Source: Piezodorus guildinii (lineage: Eukaryota > Arthropoda > Insecta > Hemiptera > Pentatomidae). Taken from it: a stretch of 64,000 nucleotides of DNA. The stretch is taken from positions 20,336,880 to 20,400,879 of the forward strand of contig CM041295.1 of the NCBI GenBank assembly GCA_023052935.1. The letters run 5' to 3'. Under the pieces are notes generated by a model, which saw nothing but the letters and a program-made list of their open reading frames with translations, searched no databases and had not been told where the DNA came from. This document shows positions 33,690 through 44,570 of this stretch, piece after piece. A program made the translations under genes and the position numbers. Each line of letters opens with the position of its first letter. The first letter of the stretch is position 1.

Positions 33690-33735
33690 TATAACTATTT
33701 AGGTAGGTAAATGAAAGTCGTGTGTTACGCCCAAC
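33690..33735 (+). repeat. Repeat K 3' end fragment
   Basis: 'taggtaggtaaatgaaagtc' then 'gtgtgttacgccc' is the K end signature. It lies just left of fold-back E. Confidence 0.45.
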
Positions 33736-33784
33736 ATGTGTTTTAATAAAATTGTGGATGTAATTAGTTGACCGTTGAGAATTA

Positions 33785-34016
33785 CTGGAAGGAATTAGTC
33801 CGGGTGGCGGTCATTAAATGAAACAACTAAATAGTTTCTCCTATTTATTGTTTGCCAACGTTTCGACCCCCTTTCGACCAAACTGAGTTTTCCATTCACC
33901 CACCATGCGCCCTGATGATGACCCACAAAGGGGGTCGAAACGTTGGCAAACAATAAATAGTTGAAACTATTTAGTTGTTTCATTTAATGACCGCCACCCG
34001 GACTAATTCCTTCCAG
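33785..34016. mobile_element. Fold-back E, 232 bp with near-perfect 90-bp arms
   Basis: Arms 33785-33874 and 33927-34016 differ at only a few positions. Shared blocks include 'ggaattagtccgggtggcgg', 'tcattaaatgaaacaactaa' and 'tttgccaacgtttcgacccc'. The 52-bp centre holds the 5' half of a hammerhead-like motif reading into the right arm. Too small to encode protein; a terminal-repeat-only, retrozyme-like or PLE-derived unit. The high arm identity suggests a recent origin. Confidence 0.75.
33909..33947 (+). ncRNA. Hammerhead-like motif, fold-back E (intact core)
   Basis: Stem I GCC (33909-33911) with GGC (33945-33947), core CTGATGA (33912-33918), extra T, stem II GACCC (33920-33924) with GGGTC (33932-33936), GAAAC (33937-33941), GTT (33942-33944). 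All conserved core residues are present. Stem III is the minimal AC/GU. The left arm carries only the 3' half, on the minus strand. Confidence 0.65.
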
Positions 34017-34583
34017 TTTAAATAAAATATTTGATTCTTAGGTTAAGCTGAAAAAAACTTGCCTTCCGAGATGTTTAACTTATGTATACTCGATACTTTC
34101 CATACATTTTTAGAGTTTGAATGCAGTGTTTATCATTTCTCAGCGGTGATTTGGGTTATGTAACCGATATGAGAGGCGTCCATCTTAATTTTCATAAGGG
34201 GCTGCTTCAAGGCCGAGCTGCCTCAACCCTATCCTCCTCCTTCCATCCTCTCTCAGGGCAGCTGGTGAGTTCCCCATTCTCATCATTTGATGGTTTTGAG
34301 GATTCAGATCAGTTATCATCGTCGTGGTCAAAGAAATTCCTTCATTCAATACAAAAAAATCATTTCCCAAATTAAACATAACCGCATGTTTTAAAAAAAA
34401 TCTGATTACACAAAAAACAAAATTATATATTGAAAATTAAAAAAATCTGGTGCGCACCACACAATTTCACTTCCTTTGTTATAATCGATTTAAGAATTTT
34501 TAAATACAGCTAAAGAAGAAAATAAATTGTTAGTAATTAATTACCTAGAGTTTTTATAGAGACATGTGTTTTAATAAATAATC

Positions 34584-35493
34584 TATTGGGTTATTTCACA
34601 TGAAATGTTCGTTTTTATAGTTTCTAAAACATATAAAGGATTTTGCAGGTCTCTGTTGTTTTCTTTCGAATGTTTTTATATTTAAAGTAAACAGTTACTA
34701 ATCCTCTACCTTTGTACTATTAACATTAGCTTCCCAATCAATTACCCACCTTTTTAGTATACCTCCAAATATGAACATGGAAACACGCGATTTCGGGGTA
34801 ATATTTTTGTACGAGTTTAAACTCGGCCATTCAGCATCTGAGGCCGCTAGAAATATTTGTAAGGCGTTTGGGGAAGGGAGTGTTAATGAACGGACCATTC
34901 GCCGTTGGTTTGCTAAGTTTTCAGCTGGGGATACCAAGGAAGACCTCTGTCCTTAATAGACAACGATGTCCTCAAACATACAGTAGAAGGAAACCCCTAC
35001 CAAACAGTCAAAGGACTCTCAGCACAACTAAATGCAAGTGCATCTACCGTTTCCAGAAATTTAAAGTGTATTGGGAGAGTAAAAAAGCTCGATACATGGA
35101 TACCTCATGATCTCACTGAGCGGCAGCAAGACCCCATGTTTCAAAACATACCGTGCAAAAATTGAAAGAACTGGGCTACGAAGTTCTTCCGCACCCACCA
35201 TATTCTCTCGAATTGTTTCCAACAGATTACCACCTGTTCAGGAATTTAGACAAGTTCGTCAAAGGAAAACTTTTTGAAAATGATGATCAAGGGAAAAGTG
35301 CGTTTTCAGATTTTGTTTCACTTCAAAGCTCAGAGTTTTTCAGTTCGAGGAGAAAAAAGTTGGTGTCACGTTGGGAAAAATGTGTAGAAAAAGAAGGTAA
35401 ATACTTCGAATAAAATTATCTTGTTTTCATATCGTATTTTTAATAAAAATCCTTTACTTTGAAAACGGACATTTCATGTGACACAACCCAATA
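34584..35493 (+). mobile_element. mariner with TA duplications, internally deleted
   Basis: 906-bp element (34586-35491) flanked by TA on both sides. Inverted termini: TTGGGTTATTTCACATGAAA on the left; on the right, in reverse complement, TTGGGTTGTGTCACATGAAA. An intact mariner is about 1.3 kb, so about 0.4 kb is missing. The insertion is inside repeat K. Confidence 0.92.
34771..35413 (+). pseudogene. mariner transposase, frameshifted and deleted
   Basis: The N-terminal helix-turn-helix is clear: ASEAARNICKAFGEGSVNER then TIRRWFAKFSAGD. After a frameshift, STVSRNLKCIGRVKKLDTWI and PHDLTERQQ (second HTH and linker) follow. The next ~150 residues, which hold the first two catalytic Asp, are deleted. 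The frame resumes KLKELGYEVLPHPPY, and where active enzymes have SPDL..TDYH it reads SLELFPTDYH, so the third catalytic Asp is also replaced. It ends WEKCVEKEGKYFE. Not functional. Confidence 0.9.
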
Positions 35494-36532
35494 TTATATT
35501 ATTACCTACGGCAATATGTTTGTTTTATCGGCTTTTCATCACTCTTCGTTAACTTTTACAATTTTTTGTATAAGATAATATATTTTCTGAATATTTTTTA
35601 TAAATATTCTTAAGTTTTTCAACGGTATATTACACAATCTATGTTAATATTGTTGTTTTATGTTCAAAAACACAAAAATTGTATAAACCAATATTTTCGC
35701 TCTTTCATCTTTTAGTTGGTTATCAAATTCGTTCAACTTCTATATTTAGCTGTTTAGTAGCAATGCAAAACAGATGATATGGCTAATTTATGAAATCTAC
35801 AAAATTAAAGTTACTTTAGAGAAAGAAATTTTAAAATATCGGCATTTAAGCCCTGTCCGACAATTTCAATCAGATTAAACCTTTATGGTTTAAAGCCCAT
35901 TAAATTTTACATCGATATAGGGAGTTTGATCAAAATCGATAAAATCGTAAAAAAGGTGCAAAATGCATGGTACCAATTTTCGATTTTGTAAAAATCACAC
36001 CACAAACACAGGGACACACACACACACCTTTTTGCGGGACTTGGTCATTTGGACATTAGGGGATCCTAAAACGTGTATTTCCGTTGAAAACTGCAATTCG
36101 AAAATTTTCACGATCGCAATACTTCCCCTTACTATATATTTCATATATAAGTAAGTGAAAGTAATAAAATTATATATTAAATATTTAAAAAAAAAACAAC
36201 AAACAAAAATCAATGAAAAAAATATAGAAGTTTAAGCCTCTCTCGTAAAATGAATTATAATATTAATTTTCAAAACTATGACCACTGTTGATTTGTGTCC
36301 CCACCGTTACCGTACGAATTGATACTTTTCATGTAATATGAGGATTTAATTTTAATAATCTTTGAATTTCTTCGGAAAAACTCCTTACTACCCAAATTAT
36401 AAACTTTATTATCTTCATCATTCAAACTTTGTTAAAAAAAAACAAGTATATACATATATGTATGTGTGTGTGTTTGTAAATATCTTTATTAGTTTAATAA
36501 TATTTAGGTGTATTATTAATATATTCTATGGT

Positions 36533-36859
36533 CTATGACTCTGGGCCTAGAACTACAATTGCAATAGAAAATTTCATCCTTTCTTTTATAACTGAGATAT
36601 TAACTTTATGTCGGGAAAAGCTGAAGTATTTGTAAAAAGGTATAAGTTGAGAATGCTTGAAAAGGGATAACGGTATCCGTTGGGAAGAAAGTGTGTCAGC
36701 GGGCGATAGCTGATGCAGAAGCCTTCGCTTCTCCGGTCTCTGGGAGGGGCTTTCCAAATCAACCTTGATGAGTCTATCTCCTCTCAGAACTGTGGGTTTA
36801 TATTGTTTAGGGAGGCTGGAAATGTCCAGAGGTAACTCCAGGAAGGTGTTAGGGGTCAA
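36533..36859 (-). other. Unidentified open frame
   Basis: A 108-codon minus-strand frame, locally GC-richer than its surroundings, reads LELPLDISSLPKQYKPTVLR and LESPSQRPEKRRLLHQLSPA. It is open upstream for a short way (HSRGL). Amino-acid composition is protein-like, but I do not recognise a family. It could be a host exon or a retroelement piece; no clear splice sites were found. 36166-36532 has only a short TG microsatellite (36462-36474). Confidence 0.25.
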
Positions 36860-37297
36860 CCTCTGGAGTGTGGGGAGCTGTTAGGAGGAGGGGGTTACAG
36901 TCCAATATTAAAATTAATGATGTAATTTACTAATGAATATTAGACAGAGTCTTGTGGCATTTACAAAAATTAAATTACGGGGAGAGAAATCATGAAATGG
37001 AGTGGCTGCTCTAGGGGACGATTTTGAACTACAAAATAGAGGAATATTGATTGATAGAATGTACAATACAAGTTCGTATCACAAACTTCTTACTTAGTCC
37101 TCGAATTTAAAAATAAACAGATGGATGAAATAGTTGAGCATATTCTTGATCCTAGTAAACACAAAATAAAATTCAAACTATTTCTACTCCCTTTAGAGAA
37201 AATAAATTATAAAAAGTTAAACATGATTACGTGAATGTATATGTCACTTATGAGGATATATTTAAAACAATCATGTTTTAGAACACTATATTACTTC

Positions 37298-37557
37298 TCT
37301 CCGGGTTCTTTCTTCGAACCTTTGGGCGTGGCAGAATAATTATTTATTACGTTGCTTCAGCCGTGGAAAGAGCCCAAGGTAGAAAGATCCGTGGGCACAC
37401 CCAGCCTCTATAAAGTTGGTACCTAAAACTGTGGAAAAAATCTGGAAACTGATCGTGATCTCTACCAAGCCATCTCCTTGTACATCCGTTGTATTTCAAA
37501 CAGAACGAATCTTTGTATATACTGAACCCCATATCCTTCGTGTGTTACAGGGCTACA
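37298..37557 (+). mobile_element. SINE S1, third copy
   Basis: The tRNA-like head is reduced ('gggttctttcttcgaacc' as a broken B box). The body has 'gtgggcacacccagcctc', 'tataaagttggtacc', 'aactgatcgtgatct', 'tatatactgaaccccat' and 'gtgttacagggctacaga', ending at TTTTT. Confidence 0.75.
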
Positions 37558-37639
37558 GATTTTTGATCTAGCCGACAGTTTCCTATTCAGAAATTTAGAG
37601 TAGGATATGTTTAGTTATTTAACATTTGTCGCTAGAACG

Positions 37640-38472
37640 TATTGCGATCGTGAAAATTTTCGAATTCTAGTTTTCAACGGAATACACCTTTTATGGTCCC
37701 CTGAAACCAAATGACCAAGTCCCGCAAAAAGGTCTGTGTGTGTATCTCCGTGTGTTTGTGGTAAGTCTATAACAAACTGAAATTTCATATTTAAGAAAAC
37801 TATACCCCTGAGACGTTACAGCAACTATTTTCCCTAAAATCAGCTAATTTATACCATGCATTTTGCACATTTTTATAATTTTCTCAAAAACGTCTGTAAC
37901 GATTTCGATGAAACTCGCTATATTGATGTAAAATTTAATGGGCTTTGATACAATGTAGGTTTCATTATTATTGAAATAGTATGACAGGGCGTAGGTGCCG
38001 ATTTTTTTCAATATTCTCCCTCTAAAGTACCTTTCATTTTATAGATTCGAAAAAAATACCCATACCATCGTGTCAGCATTGGCAAAAAACGGGTAAATAT
38101 ATAAGTTGAGAGAATTCGATACCCAACAAAAGAAGAAAACAGCGAACATTTTTTTTTAATGCAATTTTTTGTTTTTGGACATAATGACAATAATATACGT
38201 TGGGAAGCTAAAGATTTTAGAAAAAAATATTATCTTATACACATAATTGTTAAAGTTAATGGAGATCGATAGAAAGCCAATAAAACTGACTGATTATTTT
38301 AGATAATAATATAATAGATTATTTAATAAGCCACATGTTTCTATGGAAGTTCAGTTTTATTAATTCTCTAACAATTTATTTTCATCTCTAAATGTATTTA
38401 AAAATTATAAAATTGATTTTAACAACCGAGGTAAGTGAAAGTCGTGTGCTATGTGCAACAGAATTTTTACTA
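37640..38472 (+). repeat. Repeat K, copy K7 (nearly full length)
   Basis: Starts 'gtattgcgatcgtgaaaatt' and ends at GGTAAGTGAAAGTCGTGTG with 'gcaacagaattttta'. It lacks only the outermost left end. The internal landmarks are as in 40695-41592. 38473-39250 has no recognisable content. Confidence 0.8.
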
Positions 38473-39254
38473 GCAAAAACAGGTATAAGTAATAAATAGA
38501 AAGTAGTAATTTTATTATAGTTTTTAAAATATCGCGTCTTTACCCTACCATAATGAGTGGCAGTAACTTACTGCCAGTAAGTTTAGCCTCCGTGTCCCGC
38601 GAATTCTAGATAAGTCACTGATAACATCCAAGTGTGAAAGTGGTTTTCCAAGTTGTCTGCTTTAACAGCCTTCATCTTTCAAGTTATTCTCTTCGCTAAA
38701 TATTTGTTGCATTCGAGAATTGAGCCGATGATTTCCAGAAAGTGCTTAATCCACGTTAGGAAATTTTACAGGAACGCAAGAACCTGTCATTTATTTATTA
38801 TTGGATCAATTTACCTGTTTTATTTTTTATAAAATGTAAAGCTGATTTTTACTTTCTTAATAACTTTTATTTTTTTTGCAAATTATGATCCTTTAAGAAT
38901 ATAATATAAATATAGTACCCTGTTAAAAAGAAACAGTACTCATTGGAATGATTTAAAAGAGAGTACTGTATGAAGGAATACATCCCGTGATATTTACTGT
39001 GGCTGCAATAGTTATTCACCATAACCTTCCTCATTACAATTTTACTAATAACTATCGTTTTTATAACTAAATAATTTATATTTCCTTATTTACAGTTTAC
39101 ATTCGATTTTCTATTTTTCATAAGTAAAGTAAATATTCAAAAGACATTTTATTTGTTTATAGTGCGCATAATAGTAAGAATGTATGTATTTTAACTTTGT
39201 TTTTAGCTTTATATTTACTAAGTATTGTGAATTTAACGGATGTATTTATATTTT

Positions 39255-39460
39255 AAACTACCTGTGATATTCCTGATAACCCTTCAAGGCTACTGAAAAG
39301 AAGGTGGCCGCGGGACCTACCGAGTTAAAATAGTTAGTGAAGTGTTACCACTGGATAGTTCTTTTTCAAGACATTTTCATGACTTTTTGTTTTTATTCCT
39401 CATATTTACTTATTTTTTTTCTTAAATACAGTTGTAAATTACGATTAAAAAACTACCTGT
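39255..39460 (+). pseudogene. Jockey-type LINE 3' terminus
   Basis: Reads IPDNPSRLLKRRWPRDLPS and a stop (39270-39330), the last residues of the Jockey-type ORF (IPDNPPRRLKRRWPRDLLV elsewhere), followed by the family 3' UTR ending 'tacagttgtaaattac'. 5' truncated to about 200 bp. Confidence 0.75.
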
Positions 39461-39985
39461 AAACAATATTCAAGTATAGAGTCTGATAAATAAATAACTT
39501 TTAAACTTCTTTTTTTTTTTTCATATTTATTCTCATTTTTTTGTTGAATCTGGCACATTTTTCTTACTCATATTTAGGAAGGTCAGGGATTTATAATTCC
39601 TCAATAGTCAAATGATCAAATCCCATTATTCAATTCAGATAAGAGTTTATGAAAAGTGTTCAATCAAATTTATTAGGTTATTAGGCAAGTAATTTATCAG
39701 GAAAGTAAAAATACTATTATTAAAAAACTTCATTGAGAACTTTCGAGAACCAAAGCAACGGAACTAAGTTGTTGAAAACAACTAACATCTAATTATTAAG
39801 TTGAAATTGCTGATAGTGTTGATTCAAGTCGTGCTGAATGAACAAATGAAAAGTCACAAACTGATGAAAAACAATAAATTAATAGTAACGTATTACGGAA
39901 GTTAGGTGTGCATCTGGTGTATTATAGGAAAATGGTACCTCCTCGAAGAAACTGAAAAGAAAGGTTATTTCTTTACAAAGGATAC

Positions 39986-40352
39986 TGTGTAACAATAAGC
40001 AATTAAATAATTAATCTCTATACGATTGTCATGGAGGGGGAAGTGAAGCGCTACGAGTGGCGACTCTCGAAGACACAGAGAGAGAGAGACTTACGAACTT
40101 ACCGAGAGTGCACTTCTTAGTGGTTTTTGTTTAGTACCGTTAATTTGTCTAATTTTACCTTTTCTTATATACCTTTTCATAATAATAGTTTTCTGTGGAC
40201 ACACACACACATGTGTATGCCTATTCTTATTATAGGAATTATAATTATACTTATAATAATAAGCCTGGAATCAAATGTAAGTAGTTTATTTTATTTGTTT
40301 TGGATATTAACCAATAAAAAAGCCTTATAGCCTGGCGCCCAACACGAAGTTT
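39986..40352 (+). mobile_element. Possible LTR with primer-binding site
   Basis: TGGCGCCCAACACGAAG (40333-40349) resembles a tRNA-Lys-type primer-binding site. About 345 bp upstream, TGTGTAACA (39986) could begin an LTR. In between are 'ttatata' (about 40164), AATAAA (about 40312) and a (CA)n run at 40200-40211. The LTR end is not a clean CA, no gag or pol follows, and no second LTR is in the window, so this is at best a relic. Confidence 0.35.
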
Positions 40353-40694
40353 TATATGTTCTCTTCCCGAAATTAATTGGTTACAACTGTGCCTTTTGGA
40401 AGGAAATGTTTTTTGTACGCTTTGTTATGAAATCAAATGTGGATTTAGTTCTTTTTGGAAAGAGTTGTGATTTTCAAATTTTTTTTTAACGATTTCCCTG
40501 TTTTTTTGTTTCTGAAATCGGATGACAGATTTCGATAAAACTAAACTATCAGAACCTATTTCATAAAAAATGTCCTTTAGTACCTTTTGGAAATCAACAT
40601 CTCAATTGAGAACAGATGACGATTATAGAATCCTTTCTAGGTATTGATCAATGTCATTTTTTGAAAACATGATAGTGTGAAAAAGAAATTTTTT

Positions 40695-41592
40695 TTACTT
40701 TCACTTACTATATATAGTAAGGGGAAGTATTGCGATCGTCAAAATTTTCGAATTCTAGTTTTCAACGGAAATACAAGTTTTAGGGTCCCCTGAGTCCAAA
40801 TAACCAAGTCCCGCAACAAAGGTCTGTGTGTGCGTGGTAACTCCCGAGCGGAAACGGTAAGTCCTATGAAACTGAAATTTCATATTTAAGACAACTATAC
40901 GCCCGAGACGTGACAAAACTTTTTTCATCAAAATGAGCATACCAGAAGAGGCACTTTATACCATGCATTTTGCACCTTTTTTCGATTTTCTCGAAAACGG
41001 TTCCAACGATTTTGATTAAACTCGCTATATCGATTAAAATGTAATAGACTTTAATATCATGTAGGTTTTATTCTGATTAAAATGGTCTGACAGGGCTTAA
41101 ATGCCGATATTTTAAATTTACTTCCCCTAAAGTACCTTTAATTTTGTAGATTCAATTAAAATAACTATATTATCTTGTTAACGCTGATGAAAAACAGGTA
41201 AATATATAAATTGAATAAATTCGATACCTAACTAAAAGAGAAAACAGAAAAAATATTTTTTTAATTCAATTTTTCGTTTTTCAACATAAGAGCAGTAATA
41301 TACATGTATGATATACCGTTGGAAAGCTAAAGATTTAAGAAAAAATAATATCTCATACACAAGCTTTTAAAAGTTAATAGAGAGTGATGAAATGAACATA
41401 AAACTAAGTGATTATTTTAGATAATAATATAATAGATTTTTTAATGAAACACATGTTTCTATATAAATTCAATTTAATTAATTCCTTAATAGTTTCACGT
41501 ATTTTTATCTCTAACTGTATTTGAAAATTCTTTCATTGATTTTAAAAATGGAGGTAAGTGAAAGTCGTGTGTTGCCCGCACCAAATTTTTTC
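40695..41592 (+). repeat. Repeat K, best full-length copy (K8)
   Basis: About 900 bp. Starts ACTTTCACTTAC, 'tatatagtaaggggaagtat', 'tgcgatcgtcaaaattttcg'. Internal landmarks: 'tccaaataaccaagtcccgc', 'caactatacgcccgagacgt', 'ggcttaaatgccgatatttt', 'ccgttggaaagctaaagatt'. Ends GTAAGTGAAAGTCGTGTG, 'ttgcccgcaccaaatttttt'. The first and last ACTTTCACTTAC-type 12-mers are inverted to each other. No ORF, A-tail or tRNA-like head. At least ten copies or fragments lie in this window on both strands. Class unknown; a nonautonomous DNA transposon is the simplest guess. Confidence 0.8.
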
Positions 41593-41849
41593 CTTACATG
41601 GTAACCCCTCAAAAGGACCGTTTATTATTAAATCATGTTCCATACCTTAATGGTATATTACTAGAGTGGTAATATGATTATCTTAATTTACAAATGAGAG
41701 TAGTTATTGATTTAAACAATTAGTACAAAATAATTTCAAAGATAAAATAAAAACAGTAATAAAACAATAAAAGTAAAGTAAATAATATTAGATATAATAC
41801 AATTAAAAAAAAAAAAAGAGAATTACCTAGGCTGCCCATCTTTGGTCAG

Positions 41850-42044
41850 TCATTCCAAGTCTATGTTTTTAATGATTTTAAGTAAGTCTGTCTTGAATTT
41901 AAAAAACAAATTTTGTTCCGTCTCTTGCCGATTTCCGTTTTTAATTGTCATGTTTTTAATTAAATGAAATAGTCTGTCGAGTATTTTGCACTCATAAAGT
42001 ATATGTTTAAAATTTTGAATTTGTCTGTCTTCGTCACATAAGTC
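41850..42044 (-). pseudogene. LINE C-terminal Cys/His fragment
   Basis: 64 codons and a stop on the minus strand: DLCDEDRQIQNFKHILYECK, ILDRLFHLIKN and, after NRQETEQ, NLFFKFKTDLLKIIKN. 'C.ED.....HIL.EC' matches the late Cys/His cluster of I/R1/Jockey-group LINEs. The first Cys of the pair is lost. It is a different family from LINE A and from the Jockey copies. 42045-42554 has nothing else I can identify. Confidence 0.5.
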
Positions 42045-42554
42045 TGTTTTTGTATGATGTTAAATCGTTTGAGATGATGTTTTGTGTTTCCGTGTTCTGT
42101 GATTAGTGGTGTTAGTTAAGAGAATGGTTATGATCAGCTATTTCGAAATGATCGTATTAACCATTTACCTTACTGAATACAAAAGAATAGAGATGCACTT
42201 TTATTGGCTAGTTACAGATATCGGGGATATAACATAAAAAATCAACAAATCCATGATTTTCGATTTTTATCAATCTTTTTTAAGAACAGTGCAGTGTTGA
42301 GGAAACTAGTTCTCAGAGCCGCACTTAATGAAACCGTAAAACAGTGGCCTGTCACCTTATGCAAACCTATTTCATAAGATCTTTGGGAATTGAGGTTATT
42401 GGGTCCAAACTGAGATTCTAGTGGCTGCTCATGCATCTTTCTTATATCAGATAATTTTTAAAATAACTTTTTCATATTGATAAACAAGAATTAATAAGTA
42501 ATGCCATATACGAACACATTTGTGGATTTTTAATCGTTTGATTGAAGAATTTAA

Positions 42555-42905
42555 TATTTAAAAAATCTGGTGCAGGCAACCCACGTACTTTCACTTACTT
42601 CGGTTGTTAACAAAAATTTAAGTTAATTTAAATAAGAAGTTTATTTAGGATTTTTATAGGAAGAAAATTTAAAATATAAAGTGGTTTAAGGCCTGTTCGA
42701 CTATTTCAATCAGAATGAAAACTTCATTATATTAAAGCTCTTTAAATCTACATCATCGATATCGCGAGTTTAGTCAAAATCGTTTGAGCCGTTTTTGAAA
42801 AAATCGTAAAAAGGTGCAAAATGCATGGGTTAAAGTAGCACCTTCGGGCAGCCGATTTTAGTAGTTGCTGTATCGCAATACTTTCCCTTACTATATATTT
42901 CATAC
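42555..42905 (-). repeat. Repeat K, copy K9, internally deleted
   Basis: Both K ends are present on the minus strand ('gtaagggaaagtattgcgat' near 42890 and 'acgtgggttgcctgcacc' near 42575), but the central ~550 bp is missing, leaving a ~350-bp unit. Confidence 0.7.
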
Positions 42906-43219
42906 TCGTAAAATATATATAATTTAAAAACAAATTCCGGTTTTAACTTTTATTATAGATGCTTTTATTAGTGGGAATCATTTATTATTTGGGACAATTG
43001 TTTTTAATTTATAAACAATTTCAATAAAACTTGATCAAACTTGTCATATCATTTGAATGGTCTATAACATCAGAATTAGCTTGACAAGGCAAAAATATCT
43101 ACATTATTCTATTTATTTGATTAAGATAATAGATTGTCCCTGTTTGTTAGTAGTAATAAATCTGTACATAAACTAAGTATGAAATAATTTAATTATCAAG
43201 TAAACGAGAAGAAAGAATA

Positions 43220-43370
43220 AATATTTTGAAGGATGAGATGATTCTGGTGGCGGTTAAAAATTATCAAAAATAGTAAAAAAAAATATTTATTTATGGTTAA
43301 ATAAATAGTTTTTCACTATTTTTTAAATTTTTCTTACCGCCTATAGAATCACCTCATCCTTCATATTTAA
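43220..43370. mobile_element. Fold-back H, ~150 bp
   Basis: Imperfect inverted arms meet at about 43295: 'tgaaggatgagatgattctg' with 'ggcggttaaaaatt' on the left, mirrored by 'accgcctatagaatcacctc' and 'atccttca' on the right. The 'ggtggcggt' outer segment resembles fold-back E, but no hammerhead motif is visible. Confidence 0.5.
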
Positions 43371-43652
43371 CAGACGAGCTATTTAATATTCAATAAATAT
43401 TTTTCCACCCGTAATTTTTTTTTTTTTTAATTATGATTAGTTACATAACAAAAACTATTACTGAACATTTACAACCATGAGGAAAAACACATAAAGTTAA
43501 TCGACTGTTGTAATGATGATTCATCTTATTATATTTATTAAAGAAACAGAAATTATTTTTATGAAGTGACAACAGTTGGCTGTGTGTATATATGACAAAA
43601 GTTGGTTGAGGGTGCAGTAAATATAACACACAATTAAGCGTAAACTTAATTT

Positions 43653-43697
43653 ATTGGTGCCGACGTTTCGGCCTAAATTATAGGCCTCCTTCAGGGA
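43653..43697 (-). ncRNA. Hammerhead-like motif, left arm of F
   Basis: Minus strand: CTGAAGG in place of CTGAAGA (A9 changed), stem II GGCCTA/TAGGCC, intact GAAAC, GTC, then GGC. The core change probably abolishes activity. Confidence 0.5.
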
Positions 43698-43763
43698 TAT
43701 AAGAAGAAAAACAATTGTATTCCACTACTGGTTGTTATCTTTGTTTTTTGTTTTAGCCTTATG

Positions 43764-43802
43764 GCCCTGAAGAAGGCCTATAATTTAGGCCAAAACGTCG
43801 GC
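43764..43802 (+). ncRNA. Hammerhead-like motif, right arm of F
   Basis: Stem I GCC (43764-43766) with GGC (43800-43802), core CTGAAGA (43767-43773), extra A, stem II GGCCTA (43775-43780) with TAGGCC (43786-43791), then AAAAC where GAAAC is expected (G12 lost), GTC. The two arms carry different single damages. Confidence 0.55.
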
Positions 43803-43894
43803 ACCAATAAATCAAGTTTACGCTTAATTGTGTGTTATATTGACTGCACCCTGAACCAACTTCTCTCAAAATATTTTTTTATTGAATAATAATA

Positions 43895-43985
43895 AATCTG
43901 GTGAGCGCAACACATGGCTTTCTCTTACTCCCATTGTTAAAATCAAGTTAAGAACTTTTAAAATTTTAAACGTTTAAAATTCATT
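43895..43985 (-). repeat. Repeat K 3' end fragment (K10)
   Basis: On the minus strand: 'gggagtaagagaaagccatg' and 'gcgctcaccagattta', the K end signature, directly beside fold-back F. Confidence 0.5.
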
Positions 43986-44029
43986 TTAATTAGAAAATTT
44001 TTCCGAATCAAATACCACCCTTTTCTTTG

Positions 44030-44570
44030 TCTATTTATCGTAACTTGTGATAAAAAGTGAATACTTCACGATAAGAGTGGAAGTTCTGGACAGTGGCTCG
44101 ACAAAGGAGGAGCAACACATTTTCCAAAGCCCTCAACTCATCAAATAATGTGATGGTTACTGTTCGGTGGGCTTCATTTTGTTGATACAGTACAGCTTCT
44201 TAAATCCTGGAGAAGTTAATTAATGCAGTCACATATCAGAATGATGTCACAAAAACTGCTGCAGCTTGGATATGAAACTCTGCCGCATCCCCCCTACTCC
44301 CCTACTCTGCGAACCTCTTCCCTACGGATTATCATTTTTTCAGACATCTGACCAGTACTTATGTGACAAAAAATTTGAAAACGCGTTTTTAGATTTTTTT
44401 AATTTTAAAGATAGGAAATTATATTTCTAGTGAATGGAAAAGTGGCCCTCACGTTAGCAAAAATGTATTGATACTAGTGGGGACTATTTTGATTACATAA
44501 AACAGTTTTAAATTTTCATTTTTTTCATTTAAACAAAATCCTGCATTATTTTCGGGACAACTAAATAAAT
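44030..44570 (+). pseudogene. mariner transposase relic
   Basis: Readable scraps: SGQWLDKGGATHFPKPSTHQ, then LLQLGYETLPHPPYSP (before the third catalytic Asp), DYHFF-like and SGDYFDYI near the C-terminus. The end 'ttttcgggacaac' (about 44548-44560) matches the relic at 30720-31260. Frameshifts throughout. 44571-45377 contains no supported gene. Confidence 0.7.

Larger units (their letters stand above)
34436..36165 (-). repeat. Repeat K, copy K6, split by a mariner
   Basis: On the minus strand K starts at about 36165 ('tacttacttatatatgaaat', then 'gtaaggggaagtattgcgat') and ends at about 34436 ('ggtgcgcaccagattttt'). The two parts, 34436-34585 and 35492-36165, join across the mariner. Noncoding. 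It is the only K copy with an evident class II insertion. Confidence 0.75.
43600..43862. mobile_element. Penelope-like fold-back F
   Basis: Arms 43600-43698 and 43764-43862 share 'ggtgcagt', 'caatataacacacaattaag', 'cgtaaactt', 'ttattggtgccgacgttt' and 'aattataggcct'. Each arm bears a hammerhead-like motif reading outward. The central 65 bp is unique. The small minus-strand ORF at 43441-43629 overlaps its outer edge and is not supported. Confidence 0.7.

Noticed and set aside
34114..34264. Host exon with GTGAGT donor (34265)
   Set aside because: An acceptor-like site exists at 34113, but all three frames hit a stop within the putative internal exon; the open frame starts only after an in-frame stop.
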